DNA from: Syntrophaceae bacterium UBA7520
GTDB lineage: Bacteria > Desulfobacterota > Syntrophia > Syntrophales > Smithellaceae
Length of the DNA: 64,000 nucleotides
Direction of reading: 5' to 3'
Assembly (NCBI GenBank): GCA_002478265.1
Contig: DLNC01000010.1
Span: 28,949 to 92,948 of the forward strand
Positions 51,006 to 59,284 of the stretch are shown one piece after another. A model generated the notes under the pieces. That model was not told the DNA's origin and ran no database searches. It saw only the letters and a list, made by a program, of their open reading frames with translations. The position numbers were made by a program, and so were the translations under genes. The first letter of the stretch is position 1. Each line of letters starts with the position of its first letter.

Positions 51006-51998
51006 TCAAAATAAATATTTTTTATCCTGAAACACTGAAATGCAGCTCGTAACCACATTGGTATCGTAAAGAACTCCCCGCATACGGCTGATTTCAGCGA
51101 TTGCATCATCAATACCGAAAGCAGGCCGGTATGGACGATGTGATGCAATGGCTTCGACGACATCGGCGACAGCAAGGATTTTGGCTTCCAGGATGATTTC
51201 GTCATTTTTCAGACCGTAAGGATAACCGCTGCCGTCCAAGCGCTCATGATGTTGTAGCACGATTTCCGCGATCGGCCAGGGAAATTCGATTTCCTTTAAT
51301 ATTTCGTAGCCGACAAGGGGGTGTGTTTTTACCAGGTTAAACTCCGGCGAAGAAAGGATGCATGGTTTGCTGAGTATTTCACCAGGGATCGATATTTTGC
51401 CGATATCATGAATCATACTGGCCAATTGAATTCCTTCGATAACTTTCGCATCCAGGCGCATTTCTTCGGCAATCGCATGCGCCAGCCGCGTGCCTCGTTT
51501 TTGATGGTCCGCGGTGTATGGATCCTTCATTTCCACAGTCATGGCCATTGCTTTAACCGTGCCGCTTAAAGAACGGGTGAGTTTTTCCAGGGACTTATTT
51601 AACTCTCTTTCCGCATTTTTTCTTTCCATAGCATAACGAATAATGCGGGGCAGAAAGGAAATGCTGGCCGAGTTTTTTATAAGATAATCCTGAGCTCCCC
51701 GGCGCACAGCTTCCATGGCGATATTTTCTTCATTATTACCCGCAAGGATAATGACGGGCAAAGTAGGTTTTCGCGAAAGCAGGGATTCAATGGCCTTCAA
51801 CCCGCTGCTGTCGGGCAATTCTAAATTCAACAAAGCCGCATCAAAGTTCTGGCTACGAAGAATCTCCAGGCCATCGGATAGTTTAGTGGCGAAAAGGATA
51901 TCAGTAAAGGTTTTGTCTCCGGCCAGCTGTTCGCGTATGAGTCGGGCATCGCTTAGGTTACTTTCCAGAAGGAGCAATCTGATCTTATTATCGGTCAT
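51006..51998 (-). CDS. HD-GYP c-di-GMP phosphodiesterase with degenerate receiver domain
   Basis: A 330-residue protein. Residues 5-125 have a CheY-like receiver fold, but the phospho-acceptor is N58 (LLNLELPD) where Asp is expected, the acidic pair is ES and the Ser/Thr switch is A86; only K108 remains. A coiled linker (about 126-145) leads to an HD-GYP domain with H197-D198 (ASMIHDIGK), HH at 250-251 and DGSGYP at 255-260, all intact for cleaving c-di-GMP. Control is therefore unlikely to be by phosphorylation. The frame extends 39 codons upstream with a hydrophobic stretch but no ribosome site; ATG 51998 starts at the receiver. Confidence 0.85.
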   Translation of the reverse strand: MTDNKIRLLLLESNLSDARLIREQLAGDKTFTDILFATKLSDGLEILRSQNFDAALLNLELPDSSGLKAIESLLSRKPTLPVIILAGNNEENIAMEAVRRGAQDYLIKNSASISFLPRIIRYAMERKNAERELNKSLEKLTRSLSGTVKAMAMTVEMKDPYTADHQKRGTRLAHAIAEEMRLDAKVIEGIQLASMIHDIGKISIPGEILSKPCILSSPEFNLVKTHPLVGYEILKEIEFPWPIAEIVLQHHERLDGSGYPYGLKNDEIILEAKILAVADVVEAIASHRPYRPAFGIDDAIAEISRMRGVLYDTNVVTSCISVFQDKKYLF

Positions 51999-52184
51999 AT
52001 AATCAGGCCAGGCAGCGCTTTTAGCGCTTTTATACACGGAAAAAAGTATAATGTCAAAAAGATAATGAAAATAAATCAATATGATATGCATGAATTGAAT
52101 CTTTTTTTCTTGCATAAACAGGCGTTATCAAATAGACAATGAACAAGCGTCTTTTGTTTATCGATGTGAACGAAATAATCCGCG

Positions 52185-52213
52185 TTGACAAGTTAAATAG
52201 TAGTGCATATAAG
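52185..52213 (+). promoter_or_regulatory. tRNA-Leu promoter
   Basis: TTGACA (52185-52190) and TATAAG (52208-52213) with a 17-bp spacer, just upstream of the tRNA at 52228; near consensus. Confidence 0.75.
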
Positions 52214-52227
52214 GCGACAAATCCAAG

Positions 52228-52314
52228 GCGAGAGTGGCGGAATTGGCAGACGCACTGGACTTAGGATCCAGCCCGCCTAAGCGGATAGGGGTTCAAATCC
52301 CCTCTCTCGCACCA
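52228..52314 (+). tRNA. tRNA-Leu (anticodon TAG)
   Basis: 87 nt with encoded CCA. Acceptor GCGAGAG/CTCTCGC, anticodon loop CTTAGGA in a CTGGA/TCCAG stem, and a long variable arm as expected for leucine. The trigger factor gene begins 29 bp later, so read-through into tig is possible. Confidence 0.96.
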
Positions 52315-52342
52315 AAAACTTAAATATTTAGGAGAAGAAGTT

Positions 52343-53671
52343 GTGAGTTCAAAGACGATGAAAATGGAAGATCTAAGTCCGGTGAAGAAGAAAATATCCT
52401 TTGAGATTCCCTGGGAGGAAGTAAAATCCGAGTTGGATTCAGTATACCGTGAAGTAGGTAAGCAGGCGAAAATCAAAGGATTTCGGCAGGGGAAAATTCC
52501 CCGCCAGGTGCTGGAAAGCCATTTTAAAGAACACGCCTTCACGGAAACAGCAAATAATCTGATCAACAAGTATTACTGGCAGGCGCTGGAAGAAAATAAA
52601 ATTGTGGCGCTGACGCGACCGGAGATCAGCCAGGATGGCTTAAAAGAAAATGCTGTTTTCTCTTTTTCCGCTTCCTTTGAAACGGAGCCTGTTTTTGATC
52701 CTCAGGGATATATGGGGATGAATTTGGAAAAGGAAAAGATCATCGTCACGCAAGAGGACATGGCGAAAAAAATCGATGAAATTCGCCAAATGTTTGCGAC
52801 CATGGAAGAATTAAAAGATGAAAGGCAAGTGAAAAAGGGCGATTTTGCCGTGATAGACTTCGCGGGCAGTTTTGAAGGGGAAATGCCGCCAGAATTGAAG
52901 GCAGATAATTATTTTTTGGAAATAGGATCGGGAAGATTCGTGCCGGGATTTGAAGATCAGATTGTCGGCATGAATAAAGATCAGAAGAAAACTATTCAGG
53001 TCACGTTTCCGGAAAATTATCAGGAAAAGAAATATGCCGGTAAAAATGTTTTGTTCGACGTCACCTTGAAAAGCATCAAAGAAAAGAAGCTGCCCGAGCT
53101 CGATGAAAATTTTGTTAAAAATTTCGACAAATATAACACCATTGAAGAAATGCAAGATGACCTGAAAAAATCACTCGAAGAAGAGGCCGTGCGCACCGCG
53201 GAAAGCAATCTGCAACGAGCGGTTACGGAAAAATTGCTGGCCATCAATGAATTTGAAGCGCCGTCTTCTCTGGTGGAGCGCCAGATTTATTATATGATGG
53301 CGGATATGAGCAGAAGAATGACCTCCGCCGGCATGGATGAAAAAAGCGCCGCCGACTTGTGTCTGAGTATGCATGACCAATTCAAGGAGGAAGCCGCCAA
53401 GGAGGTGCGGGCTTTCTTGATTTTCAAAAAAATCGCCGAAAAGGAATCTCTCGTAGCGGATATAGGCCAAGCGGAAGAACACCTGCGCGCACTTGCGGCA
53501 AAATACGGAAAAGATTACGAATTAATACGAAAAGCTTACGAAAATGAAGAAAGAATGGAGAATCTTAAGCTGGATTTGACGCAAAAAAAGGTATTTGACT
53601 TTATTGTGCAAAATGCCAATATTAAGGAAGTGGAAAGAGTTGGTTTGACGGGCGCGGAGGTTAAAAAGTGA
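52343..53671 (+). CDS. tig: Trigger factor
   Basis: A 442-residue ribosome-associated chaperone and prolyl isomerase. The ribosome-binding loop is GFRQGKIPRQVL (GFRxGKxP); the FKBP-like domain spans about 150-245 (KGDFAVIDFAGSFEGE...ATMEEL region), followed by the long helical C-terminus. The start is GTG at 52343 after AGGAGA. It overlaps clpP by 4 bp (GTGA), heading the common tig-clpP-clpX-lon cluster for folding and proteolysis. Confidence 0.96.
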   Translation: MSSKTMKMEDLSPVKKKISFEIPWEEVKSELDSVYREVGKQAKIKGFRQGKIPRQVLESHFKEHAFTETANNLINKYYWQALEENKIVALTRPEISQDGLKENAVFSFSASFETEPVFDPQGYMGMNLEKEKIIVTQEDMAKKIDEIRQMFATMEELKDERQVKKGDFAVIDFAGSFEGEMPPELKADNYFLEIGSGRFVPGFEDQIVGMNKDQKKTIQVTFPENYQEKKYAGKNVLFDVTLKSIKEKKLPELDENFVKNFDKYNTIEEMQDDLKKSLEEEAVRTAESNLQRAVTEKLLAINEFEAPSSLVERQIYYMMADMSRRMTSAGMDEKSAADLCLSMHDQFKEEAAKEVRAFLIFKKIAEKESLVADIGQAEEHLRALAAKYGKDYELIRKAYENEERMENLKLDLTQKKVFDFIVQNANIKEVERVGLTGAEVKK

Positions 53672-54285
53672 ATTTAATTCCAATGGTTGTGGAGCAGGAC
53701 GGCCGAGGTGAGCGGGCTTTTGATATTTACTCACGCCTTTTGAAAGACCGTATTATTTTTTTAGGCACGCCTATTGATGATGCCGTGGCCAACCTTGTGG
53801 TCGCTCAGATGCTGTACCTGGAGTCCGAAGACCCTGATAAAGATATATTTTTCTATCTTAATTCACCAGGAGGGCACGTCAGTTCCGGGCTGGCAATATA
53901 TGATACCATGCAATACATTAAATCTCCTATTTCCACAGTGTGCATGGGTCAGGCAGCTTCCATGGCGGCGATTTTGCTGGCGGCGGGCAAAAAAGGGAAA
54001 AGATTTGCCCTGCCACATGCGCGGATTTTGATTCATCAGCCTTTAGGCGGTTTTCAGGGGCAGGCAACGGATATTGATATCCAGGCCAAGGAAATATTAA
54101 GATTAAAAGACGAATTAAACAGAATTCTGGCGAAATTGACGGGCAAGCCATTGGAAAAAGTGATTAACGATACTGAACGTGATTATTTCATGAATAGTGA
54201 TCAGGCCAGAGAATATGGTATAATTGATGAAATTATCGTGCGTAAACCGGGTATGTCGGCAGATAGCATTAAAAAGGAGAAATAA
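53668..54285 (+). CDS. clpP: ATP-dependent Clp protease proteolytic subunit
   Basis: A 205-residue serine protease subunit forming the 14-mer chamber. S98 (MGQAASMAA) and H123 (HARILIHQPLGG) are catalytic, with the Asp near residue 172 (NDTERDYFMN). It starts at GTG 53668 overlapping the tig stop, and clpX begins at the base after its stop codon. Confidence 0.97.
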   Translation: MNLIPMVVEQDGRGERAFDIYSRLLKDRIIFLGTPIDDAVANLVVAQMLYLESEDPDKDIFFYLNSPGGHVSSGLAIYDTMQYIKSPISTVCMGQAASMAAILLAAGKKGKRFALPHARILIHQPLGGFQGQATDIDIQAKEILRLKDELNRILAKLTGKPLEKVINDTERDYFMNSDQAREYGIIDEIIVRKPGMSADSIKKEK

Positions 54286-55548
54286 GTGATTAAAAAAGGC
54301 AAAGATGATCGCATGGGGCAGGGGATGCTCTTTTGTTCTTTCTGCGGGAAAATGCAAAGTGAAGTGAGAAAACTGGTTGCCGGACCGACGGCCTATATCT
54401 GCGATGAGTGCATCGAATTATGCCGATATATTATCGAGGAAGAAGAAGACAAATCAGCGGCCAAGGATTCCCGCGCCAGCGTGCTTCAACCGAAAGAAAT
54501 AAAAAAATATCTTGACCAGTATGTTATTGGGCAGGAAAAAACAAAAAAAATTCTTTCTGTCGCGGTATATAATCACTACAAAAGACTGTTATCCGGCGTT
54601 GATTCCGACGGCATTGAGATTCAGAAAAGCAATGTTCTTTTGATCGGACCCACCGGTTCGGGAAAGACGCTTTTGGCCAAGACACTGGCTAAATTTCTCA
54701 ATGTTCCTTTTACCATTGCCGACGCGACAACGCTTACCGAAGCGGGCTATGTGGGCGAAGATGTGGAAAACATAATTCTGAGCCTGCTGCAAAACGCAGA
54801 TTATGATGTCGCCCGCGCGTCCAGGGGCATTGTTTATATCGATGAGATAGACAAAATAGCGAAGAAATCAGGAAACCCCTCCATTACGCGGGATGTATCC
54901 GGAGAAGGAGTGCAGCAGGCGCTTTTGAAAATCATGGAAGGCACTATGGCGAACATTCCTCCCAAGGGAGGGCGCAAACACCCGCAACAGGAATTTATCC
55001 AGGTCGATACGACTAATATTCTGTTTATTTGCGGCGGAGCTTTCAACGATCTGGAAAACATAATTTCGAAGCGGCTGGGTGTTAATGCGGTAGGATTCGG
55101 CGCGGAAATAAAAAGCAAAAAGGAAAAAAGATCGGGCGAATTGCTTGCGGAAACTAGATCGGAAGACCTGCTCAAATTCGGATTAATCCCGGAGTTTATC
55201 GGGCGGTTGCCGGTGATTGCGACCCTGGATGATTTGGACGAAGCGACATTAGTCAGGATATTAGTTGACCCGAAGGATGCGATCATTAAGCAGTATAAAA
55301 AGTTGTTTGCTCTCGAAAACGTCAATTTGAAGTTCACAGATGGAGCACTGCGCGCTGTGGCAAAAATGTCGATGGAAAGAAAATCCGGAGCGCGCGGCCT
55401 GCGCTCCATACTGGAAAATACCATGCTGGAAGTAATGTATGACATACCTTCGCAGCAGGATATAAAAGAATGCGTGATTAATGAAGACGTGGTTTTGAAA
55501 AAAGAAAGGCCGATTCTGATTTATGAATCGAAATCGGAATCTGCTTAG
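54286..55548 (+). CDS. clpX: ATP-dependent Clp protease ATP-binding subunit
   Basis: A 420-residue AAA+ unfoldase feeding ClpP. The N-terminal zinc domain has CSFCG and CDECIELC; Walker A is GPTGSGKTLLAKTLA, Walker B VYIDEIDK, and the RKSGARGLRSILE sensor 2 region is intact. It starts at GTG right after the clpP stop codon, indicating tight coupling. lon follows by 20 bp. Confidence 0.97.
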   Translation: MIKKGKDDRMGQGMLFCSFCGKMQSEVRKLVAGPTAYICDECIELCRYIIEEEEDKSAAKDSRASVLQPKEIKKYLDQYVIGQEKTKKILSVAVYNHYKRLLSGVDSDGIEIQKSNVLLIGPTGSGKTLLAKTLAKFLNVPFTIADATTLTEAGYVGEDVENIILSLLQNADYDVARASRGIVYIDEIDKIAKKSGNPSITRDVSGEGVQQALLKIMEGTMANIPPKGGRKHPQQEFIQVDTTNILFICGGAFNDLENIISKRLGVNAVGFGAEIKSKKEKRSGELLAETRSEDLLKFGLIPEFIGRLPVIATLDDLDEATLVRILVDPKDAIIKQYKKLFALENVNLKFTDGALRAVAKMSMERKSGARGLRSILENTMLEVMYDIPSQQDIKECVINEDVVLKKERPILIYESKSESA

Positions 55549-55568
55549 AATTACAGGATATTACATTT

Positions 55569-57977
55569 ATGTTTGAGAAAGATGAAAACATGGAAAAAGG
55601 AAGGACGATAGCGATTCCGCTGCTGCCGCTGCGTGATGTGGTGGTATTTCCGCATATGATTGTTCCCTTGTTTGTGGGCAGGGAGAAATCAATCGCAGCG
55701 CTGGAATCCGCGATGAAATATGAAAAAGGCATTTTCATGGTGGCTCAGAAAAATGCCAAAAAAGACGACCCTGCACCGGAAGACATTTACCATATCGGAA
55801 CAATCGGCATCATCATTCAGCTCTTGCGTTTGCCGGACGGTACGGTGAAAGTTCTGGTGGAAGGAAAAACGCGCGGCGCCATCAAGGAATATCTGCCCAA
55901 CAATGATTTCTTTTTGGTGCGCGTTCAGGAAATCGAAGACATCGACGATCATGACGATGTCAAAAAACAGGCATTGATGCGCAGCATCAAAGAATCTTTC
56001 GAACTTTATCTGAAACTCAGTAAAAAAGTTCACCTGGAAATGATGGGCACGATTGCGGCGATAGAAGACGCGTCGAAATTGGCCGATGTTGTCATAACTC
56101 ATGTGAACGTTAAGCTGGAAGATAAACAGAAAATCATTGAAATATTCAATATCGGCGACCGGCTGGAAGCTATTTATTCGCTGCTTCTCGCGGAAATTGA
56201 AATTCTTCAGGTGGAAGAAAAGATTAAAAGGCGCGTCAAAAAGCAGATGGAAAAAACGCAGAAGGATTATTATCTCAACGAACAGATGCGCGCCATACAG
56301 AAAGAAATGGGTGAAAAAGATGATTTTCGCAATGAGATAGCCGAACTGGAAAAACGGCTCAAACAAAAAAAGATGTCGGAGGAAGCGACAAAGAAAGTAC
56401 GCCAGGAAATAAAGAAACTGCAGATGATGGCGCCCATGTCCGCCGAAGCCACGGTCGTGCGAAATTATATTGATTGGATTCTGGATATGCCCTGGTCGGA
56501 CAAAACGGAAAATAAGTATACACTCAAGGAATCAGAGGCTATTCTGGAAGAAGATCATTACGGCTTGAAAAAAGTGAAAGAGCGCATTATTGAATATCTG
56601 GCCGTCCAATCGCTGGTGGAAAAAAATAAAGGCCCTATTCTTTGTTTGGTCGGCCCCCCCGGTGTAGGAAAAACATCTATTGCCAAGTCGGTAGCCAGGG
56701 CCACCAACAGGAAATTTGTTCGTATTTCGCTGGGCGGAGTGCGCGATGAAGCCGAGATACGCGGTCACCGGCGCACATATATAGGTGCGATGCCCGGGAA
56801 AATTATTCAGTCTTTGAAAAAAGCCGGTTCAAACAATCCTGTGTTCTGCCTGGACGAGGTTGATAAACTAAGTTCTGATTTTCGCGGCGATCCATCTTCA
56901 GCGCTGCTTGAAGTGCTGGACCCGGAACAGAACTTCGCTTTCAACGATAATTATCTGGACCTGGATTACGACCTGTCGGATATCATGTTTATTACGACAG
57001 CGAATGTTTTGCAGACGATTCCGGCGCCACTGCAGGACAGAATGGAAGTGATCAGAATTGCCGGGTATACCGAACAGGAGAAATTGCAGATTGCGCAAAA
57101 ATTTCTGGTAACCAAAGAAATGGAAGCCAATGGACTGAAAGCGGAAAATATCGAATTCACCAGGGGAGCCATTTTGCGGATTATCCGTCAATACACCAGA
57201 GAAGCGGGCGTGCGTAATTTGGAGCGCGAAATCGCCTCTATTTGTCGAAAAGTGGCGAAAGAAATAGTCGGAAACGGCAAGAAAGACAAGAAAATTGTCA
57301 TTACTTCCAAGGTGATTCCCAAATATTTAGGAGTGCCGAAATTCCGCCACGGAGAAACGGAAGGTAAAAGTCAGGTAGGACTGACCATCGGCTTGGCTTG
57401 GACGGAAATAGGAGGCGAACTTCTGGCTATCGAGGCATCGATTATGGAAGGCAGTGGCCGAATGGTTATGACCGGGAAACTGGGAGATGTGATGCAGGAA
57501 TCCGTGCAGGCGGCGCTGACTTATATCCGCGCACGCGCGGAAAAGTTCGGTTTAAATAAGAATTTTTACAAAAAAGTGGATATCCATGTCCATGTGCCGG
57601 AAGGGGCAATTCCTAAAGACGGACCGTCAGCGGGTATCGCCATGGCCACATCTATTGCCTCGGCGTTGATGAAGAAAAGAGTGAGGTCGGATTTGGCGAT
57701 GACCGGCGAAATAACGCTGCGGGGAAGAGTATTGCCCATCGGAGGCCTCAAGGAGAAGATCCTTGCCGCCCATCGCGGTAATATAAAAACAGTGATTATT
57801 CCCAAGGATAACGAGAAGGATCTCGCTGAGGTCCCACAAAATGTGCAAAACGCCCTCGAAATAGTTTTTGTGGAACATATTGATGAGGTATTGAAAATCG
57901 CGTTTGAAAAGGAAGATGACGATTTCGGCGCGAAGGTTTCACCTAACTTGCCGGTAGCTTCTCAATCGGTGAATTAA
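55569..57977 (+). CDS. lon: ATP-dependent protease Lon
   Basis: An 802-residue Lon with N-terminal substrate domain (LPLLPLRDVVVFPHMIVPL, in parts), a long coiled coil, AAA+ Walker A GPPGVGKTSIAK and Walker B VFCLDEVDKL, and a protease domain with S687 (KDGPSAGIAMATS) and K730 (GGLKEKILAAHRG), the Ser-Lys dyad 43 residues apart as in E. coli. It degrades misfolded and regulatory proteins and may also turn over VapB-type antitoxins. It is the last gene of the cluster. Confidence 0.97.
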   Translation: MFEKDENMEKGRTIAIPLLPLRDVVVFPHMIVPLFVGREKSIAALESAMKYEKGIFMVAQKNAKKDDPAPEDIYHIGTIGIIIQLLRLPDGTVKVLVEGKTRGAIKEYLPNNDFFLVRVQEIEDIDDHDDVKKQALMRSIKESFELYLKLSKKVHLEMMGTIAAIEDASKLADVVITHVNVKLEDKQKIIEIFNIGDRLEAIYSLLLAEIEILQVEEKIKRRVKKQMEKTQKDYYLNEQMRAIQKEMGEKDDFRNEIAELEKRLKQKKMSEEATKKVRQEIKKLQMMAPMSAEATVVRNYIDWILDMPWSDKTENKYTLKESEAILEEDHYGLKKVKERIIEYLAVQSLVEKNKGPILCLVGPPGVGKTSIAKSVARATNRKFVRISLGGVRDEAEIRGHRRTYIGAMPGKIIQSLKKAGSNNPVFCLDEVDKLSSDFRGDPSSALLEVLDPEQNFAFNDNYLDLDYDLSDIMFITTANVLQTIPAPLQDRMEVIRIAGYTEQEKLQIAQKFLVTKEMEANGLKAENIEFTRGAILRIIRQYTREAGVRNLEREIASICRKVAKEIVGNGKKDKKIVITSKVIPKYLGVPKFRHGETEGKSQVGLTIGLAWTEIGGELLAIEASIMEGSGRMVMTGKLGDVMQESVQAALTYIRARAEKFGLNKNFYKKVDIHVHVPEGAIPKDGPSAGIAMATSIASALMKKRVRSDLAMTGEITLRGRVLPIGGLKEKILAAHRGNIKTVIIPKDNEKDLAEVPQNVQNALEIVFVEHIDEVLKIAFEKEDDDFGAKVSPNLPVASQSVN

Positions 57978-57999
57978 AACGCGCCTCTTTTTAAAAAAC

Positions 58000-58028
58000 T
58001 TGACAATAAATGTCAATGTTGCTAGAAG
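58000..58028 (+). promoter_or_regulatory. tRNA-Val/tRNA-Asp promoter
   Basis: TTGACA (58000-58005) and TAGAAG (58023-58028) with a 17-bp spacer, 25 bp before tRNA-Val. The two tRNAs, 47 bp apart, probably share it. Confidence 0.55.
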
Positions 58029-58053
58029 CCACGCACTGTTTCTGAGCGATTGC

Positions 58054-58129
58054 GGGCGGGTAGCTCAGCTGGGAGAGCGCCACGCTTACACCGTGGATGT
58101 CACAGGTTCGAGTCCTGTTCCGCCTACCA
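58054..58129 (+). tRNA. tRNA-Val (anticodon TAC)
   Basis: 76 nt with encoded CCA. Acceptor GGGCGGG/TCCGCCT with two G-U pairs, anticodon loop CTTACAC in CCACG/CGTGG, T-arm ACAGG-TTCGAGT-CCTGT. Confidence 0.96.
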
Positions 58130-58176
58130 TTGACAAAAGTTTTTGACAGAGCAGTAGAAATATAAATTGATTTCGC

Positions 58177-58253
58177 GGGGTCGTAGTTAAGTTGGTTATA
58201 ACGCCGGCCTGTCACGCCGGAGGGCGTGGGTTCAAGTCCCATCGGCCCCGCCA
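58177..58253 (+). tRNA. tRNA-Asp (anticodon GTC)
   Basis: 77 nt with encoded CCA. Acceptor GGGGTCG/CGGCCCC plus discriminator G, anticodon loop CTGTCAC in CCGGC/GCCGG, T-arm GTGGG-TTCAAGT-CCCAT. Confidence 0.96.
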
Positions 58254-58267
58254 GAATAATCAAAAAG

Positions 58268-58299
58268 GGGAGTCGGCAATGTCGCGGCTCCCTTTTTTT
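58268..58299 (+). terminator. Terminator after the tRNA pair
   Basis: GGGAGTCG and CGGCTCCC (one G-U pair) form an 8-bp stem with a short loop, followed by T7. Confidence 0.88.
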
Positions 58300-58380
58300 G
58301 TCCGCCAGTTTGCTTTTTTAATGTAGTTTATATTATATAACCTTCAATTGATTATAAAGGATTATAAGGGAAAAAAATAC

Positions 58381-59253
58381 ATGGATTACGAAGGTTTTAT
58401 CATCCGACCGCCCAGTGAGGCGTATAGTTTATTGCTGCAGATATCCGTAGGCTGTTCGCACAACAAATGCACTTTTTGCGGTACTTACCGGCAAAAGAGG
58501 TTCAAAATAAAACCGCTGGAAACAATAGAAAGAGATTTAAAGGAAGCGCATACGTACAAAGGCGTCGAGAAGGTTTTTTTATGCGATGGTGACGCATTGA
58601 TTATACCTCAGCAAAAACTCGAAGAGATTATCAGCATGATCAATAAATATCTGCCGCATCTCAAGCAGATTTCGACATACGCCAACGCCAAGAGCATCTT
58701 GAGAAAATCACCTGAAGATTTGAAAAAACTCAACCAGATGGGTTTGAAAATGATTTACCTCGGCGTGGAAACGGGTAATGCAGAATTGCTGAAAAAAATT
58801 CAGAAAGGGGTCACTTACGAACAAATGGTGGAAGCGGGGCGCCGGGTAAAGGATGCGGGCATGATTTTGTCGGTCACGATATTACTGGGCGTGGGAGGCA
58901 TTGAAAAGAGCATCGAACACGCTTTGGATACAGCAAAAATTCTCACGGATGTAGACCCCGATTATGTCGGCGCCCTTACTTTAATGCTTATTCCACAAAC
59001 TCCGCTATACGAAGATTATATAGTTGGCCGGTTCGCCCTGCCGGATACTTTTGGTTATATCAGGGAACTTTATCTGATTATCGCTAATGCAGTCTTTACC
59101 GATTGCTACTTTACTTCCAATCATGCCTCAAATTATTTGCCCGTTAAGGCATATCTACCGCGACAAAAAGAAAAAATCTTAAAAATGATTAATGCCGTGA
59201 TTGAGGCGAAAGACGCGACAAAGATCAGGCCGGAATACATGAGAGGGCTATAA
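58381..59253 (+). CDS. Radical SAM protein, Elp3-like fold, CX4CX2C cluster motif
   Basis: A 290-residue radical SAM protein. The cluster motif GCSHNKCTFCGTY has four residues between the first two cysteines, not the usual three; the same spacing with CSWNKCTFC occurs in a widespread uncharacterised family. LEVETG-like LGVETGNAELLKKIQKGVT and the later GVGGI block bind SAM. The reaction is unknown. ATG at 58381 is preferred over TTG at 58348, with AAGGG 10 nt before it. It lies between the tRNA terminator and lnt. Confidence 0.8.
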   Translation: MDYEGFIIRPPSEAYSLLLQISVGCSHNKCTFCGTYRQKRFKIKPLETIERDLKEAHTYKGVEKVFLCDGDALIIPQQKLEEIISMINKYLPHLKQISTYANAKSILRKSPEDLKKLNQMGLKMIYLGVETGNAELLKKIQKGVTYEQMVEAGRRVKDAGMILSVTILLGVGGIEKSIEHALDTAKILTDVDPDYVGALTLMLIPQTPLYEDYIVGRFALPDTFGYIRELYLIIANAVFTDCYFTSNHASNYLPVKAYLPRQKEKILKMINAVIEAKDATKIRPEYMRGL

Positions 59254-59284
59254 ACTAATAAGAAATTATTCGGGCGGCAATTTT

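Noticed and set aside
50848..51030. 60-residue open frame after tRNA-Pro
   Set aside because: It overlaps the 3' end of the HD-GYP gene, starts at TTG without a ribosome site and shows no family features.
51999..52115. 39-residue N-terminal extension of the HD-GYP protein
   Set aside because: No ribosome site and no family similarity; the receiver domain begins at the internal ATG.
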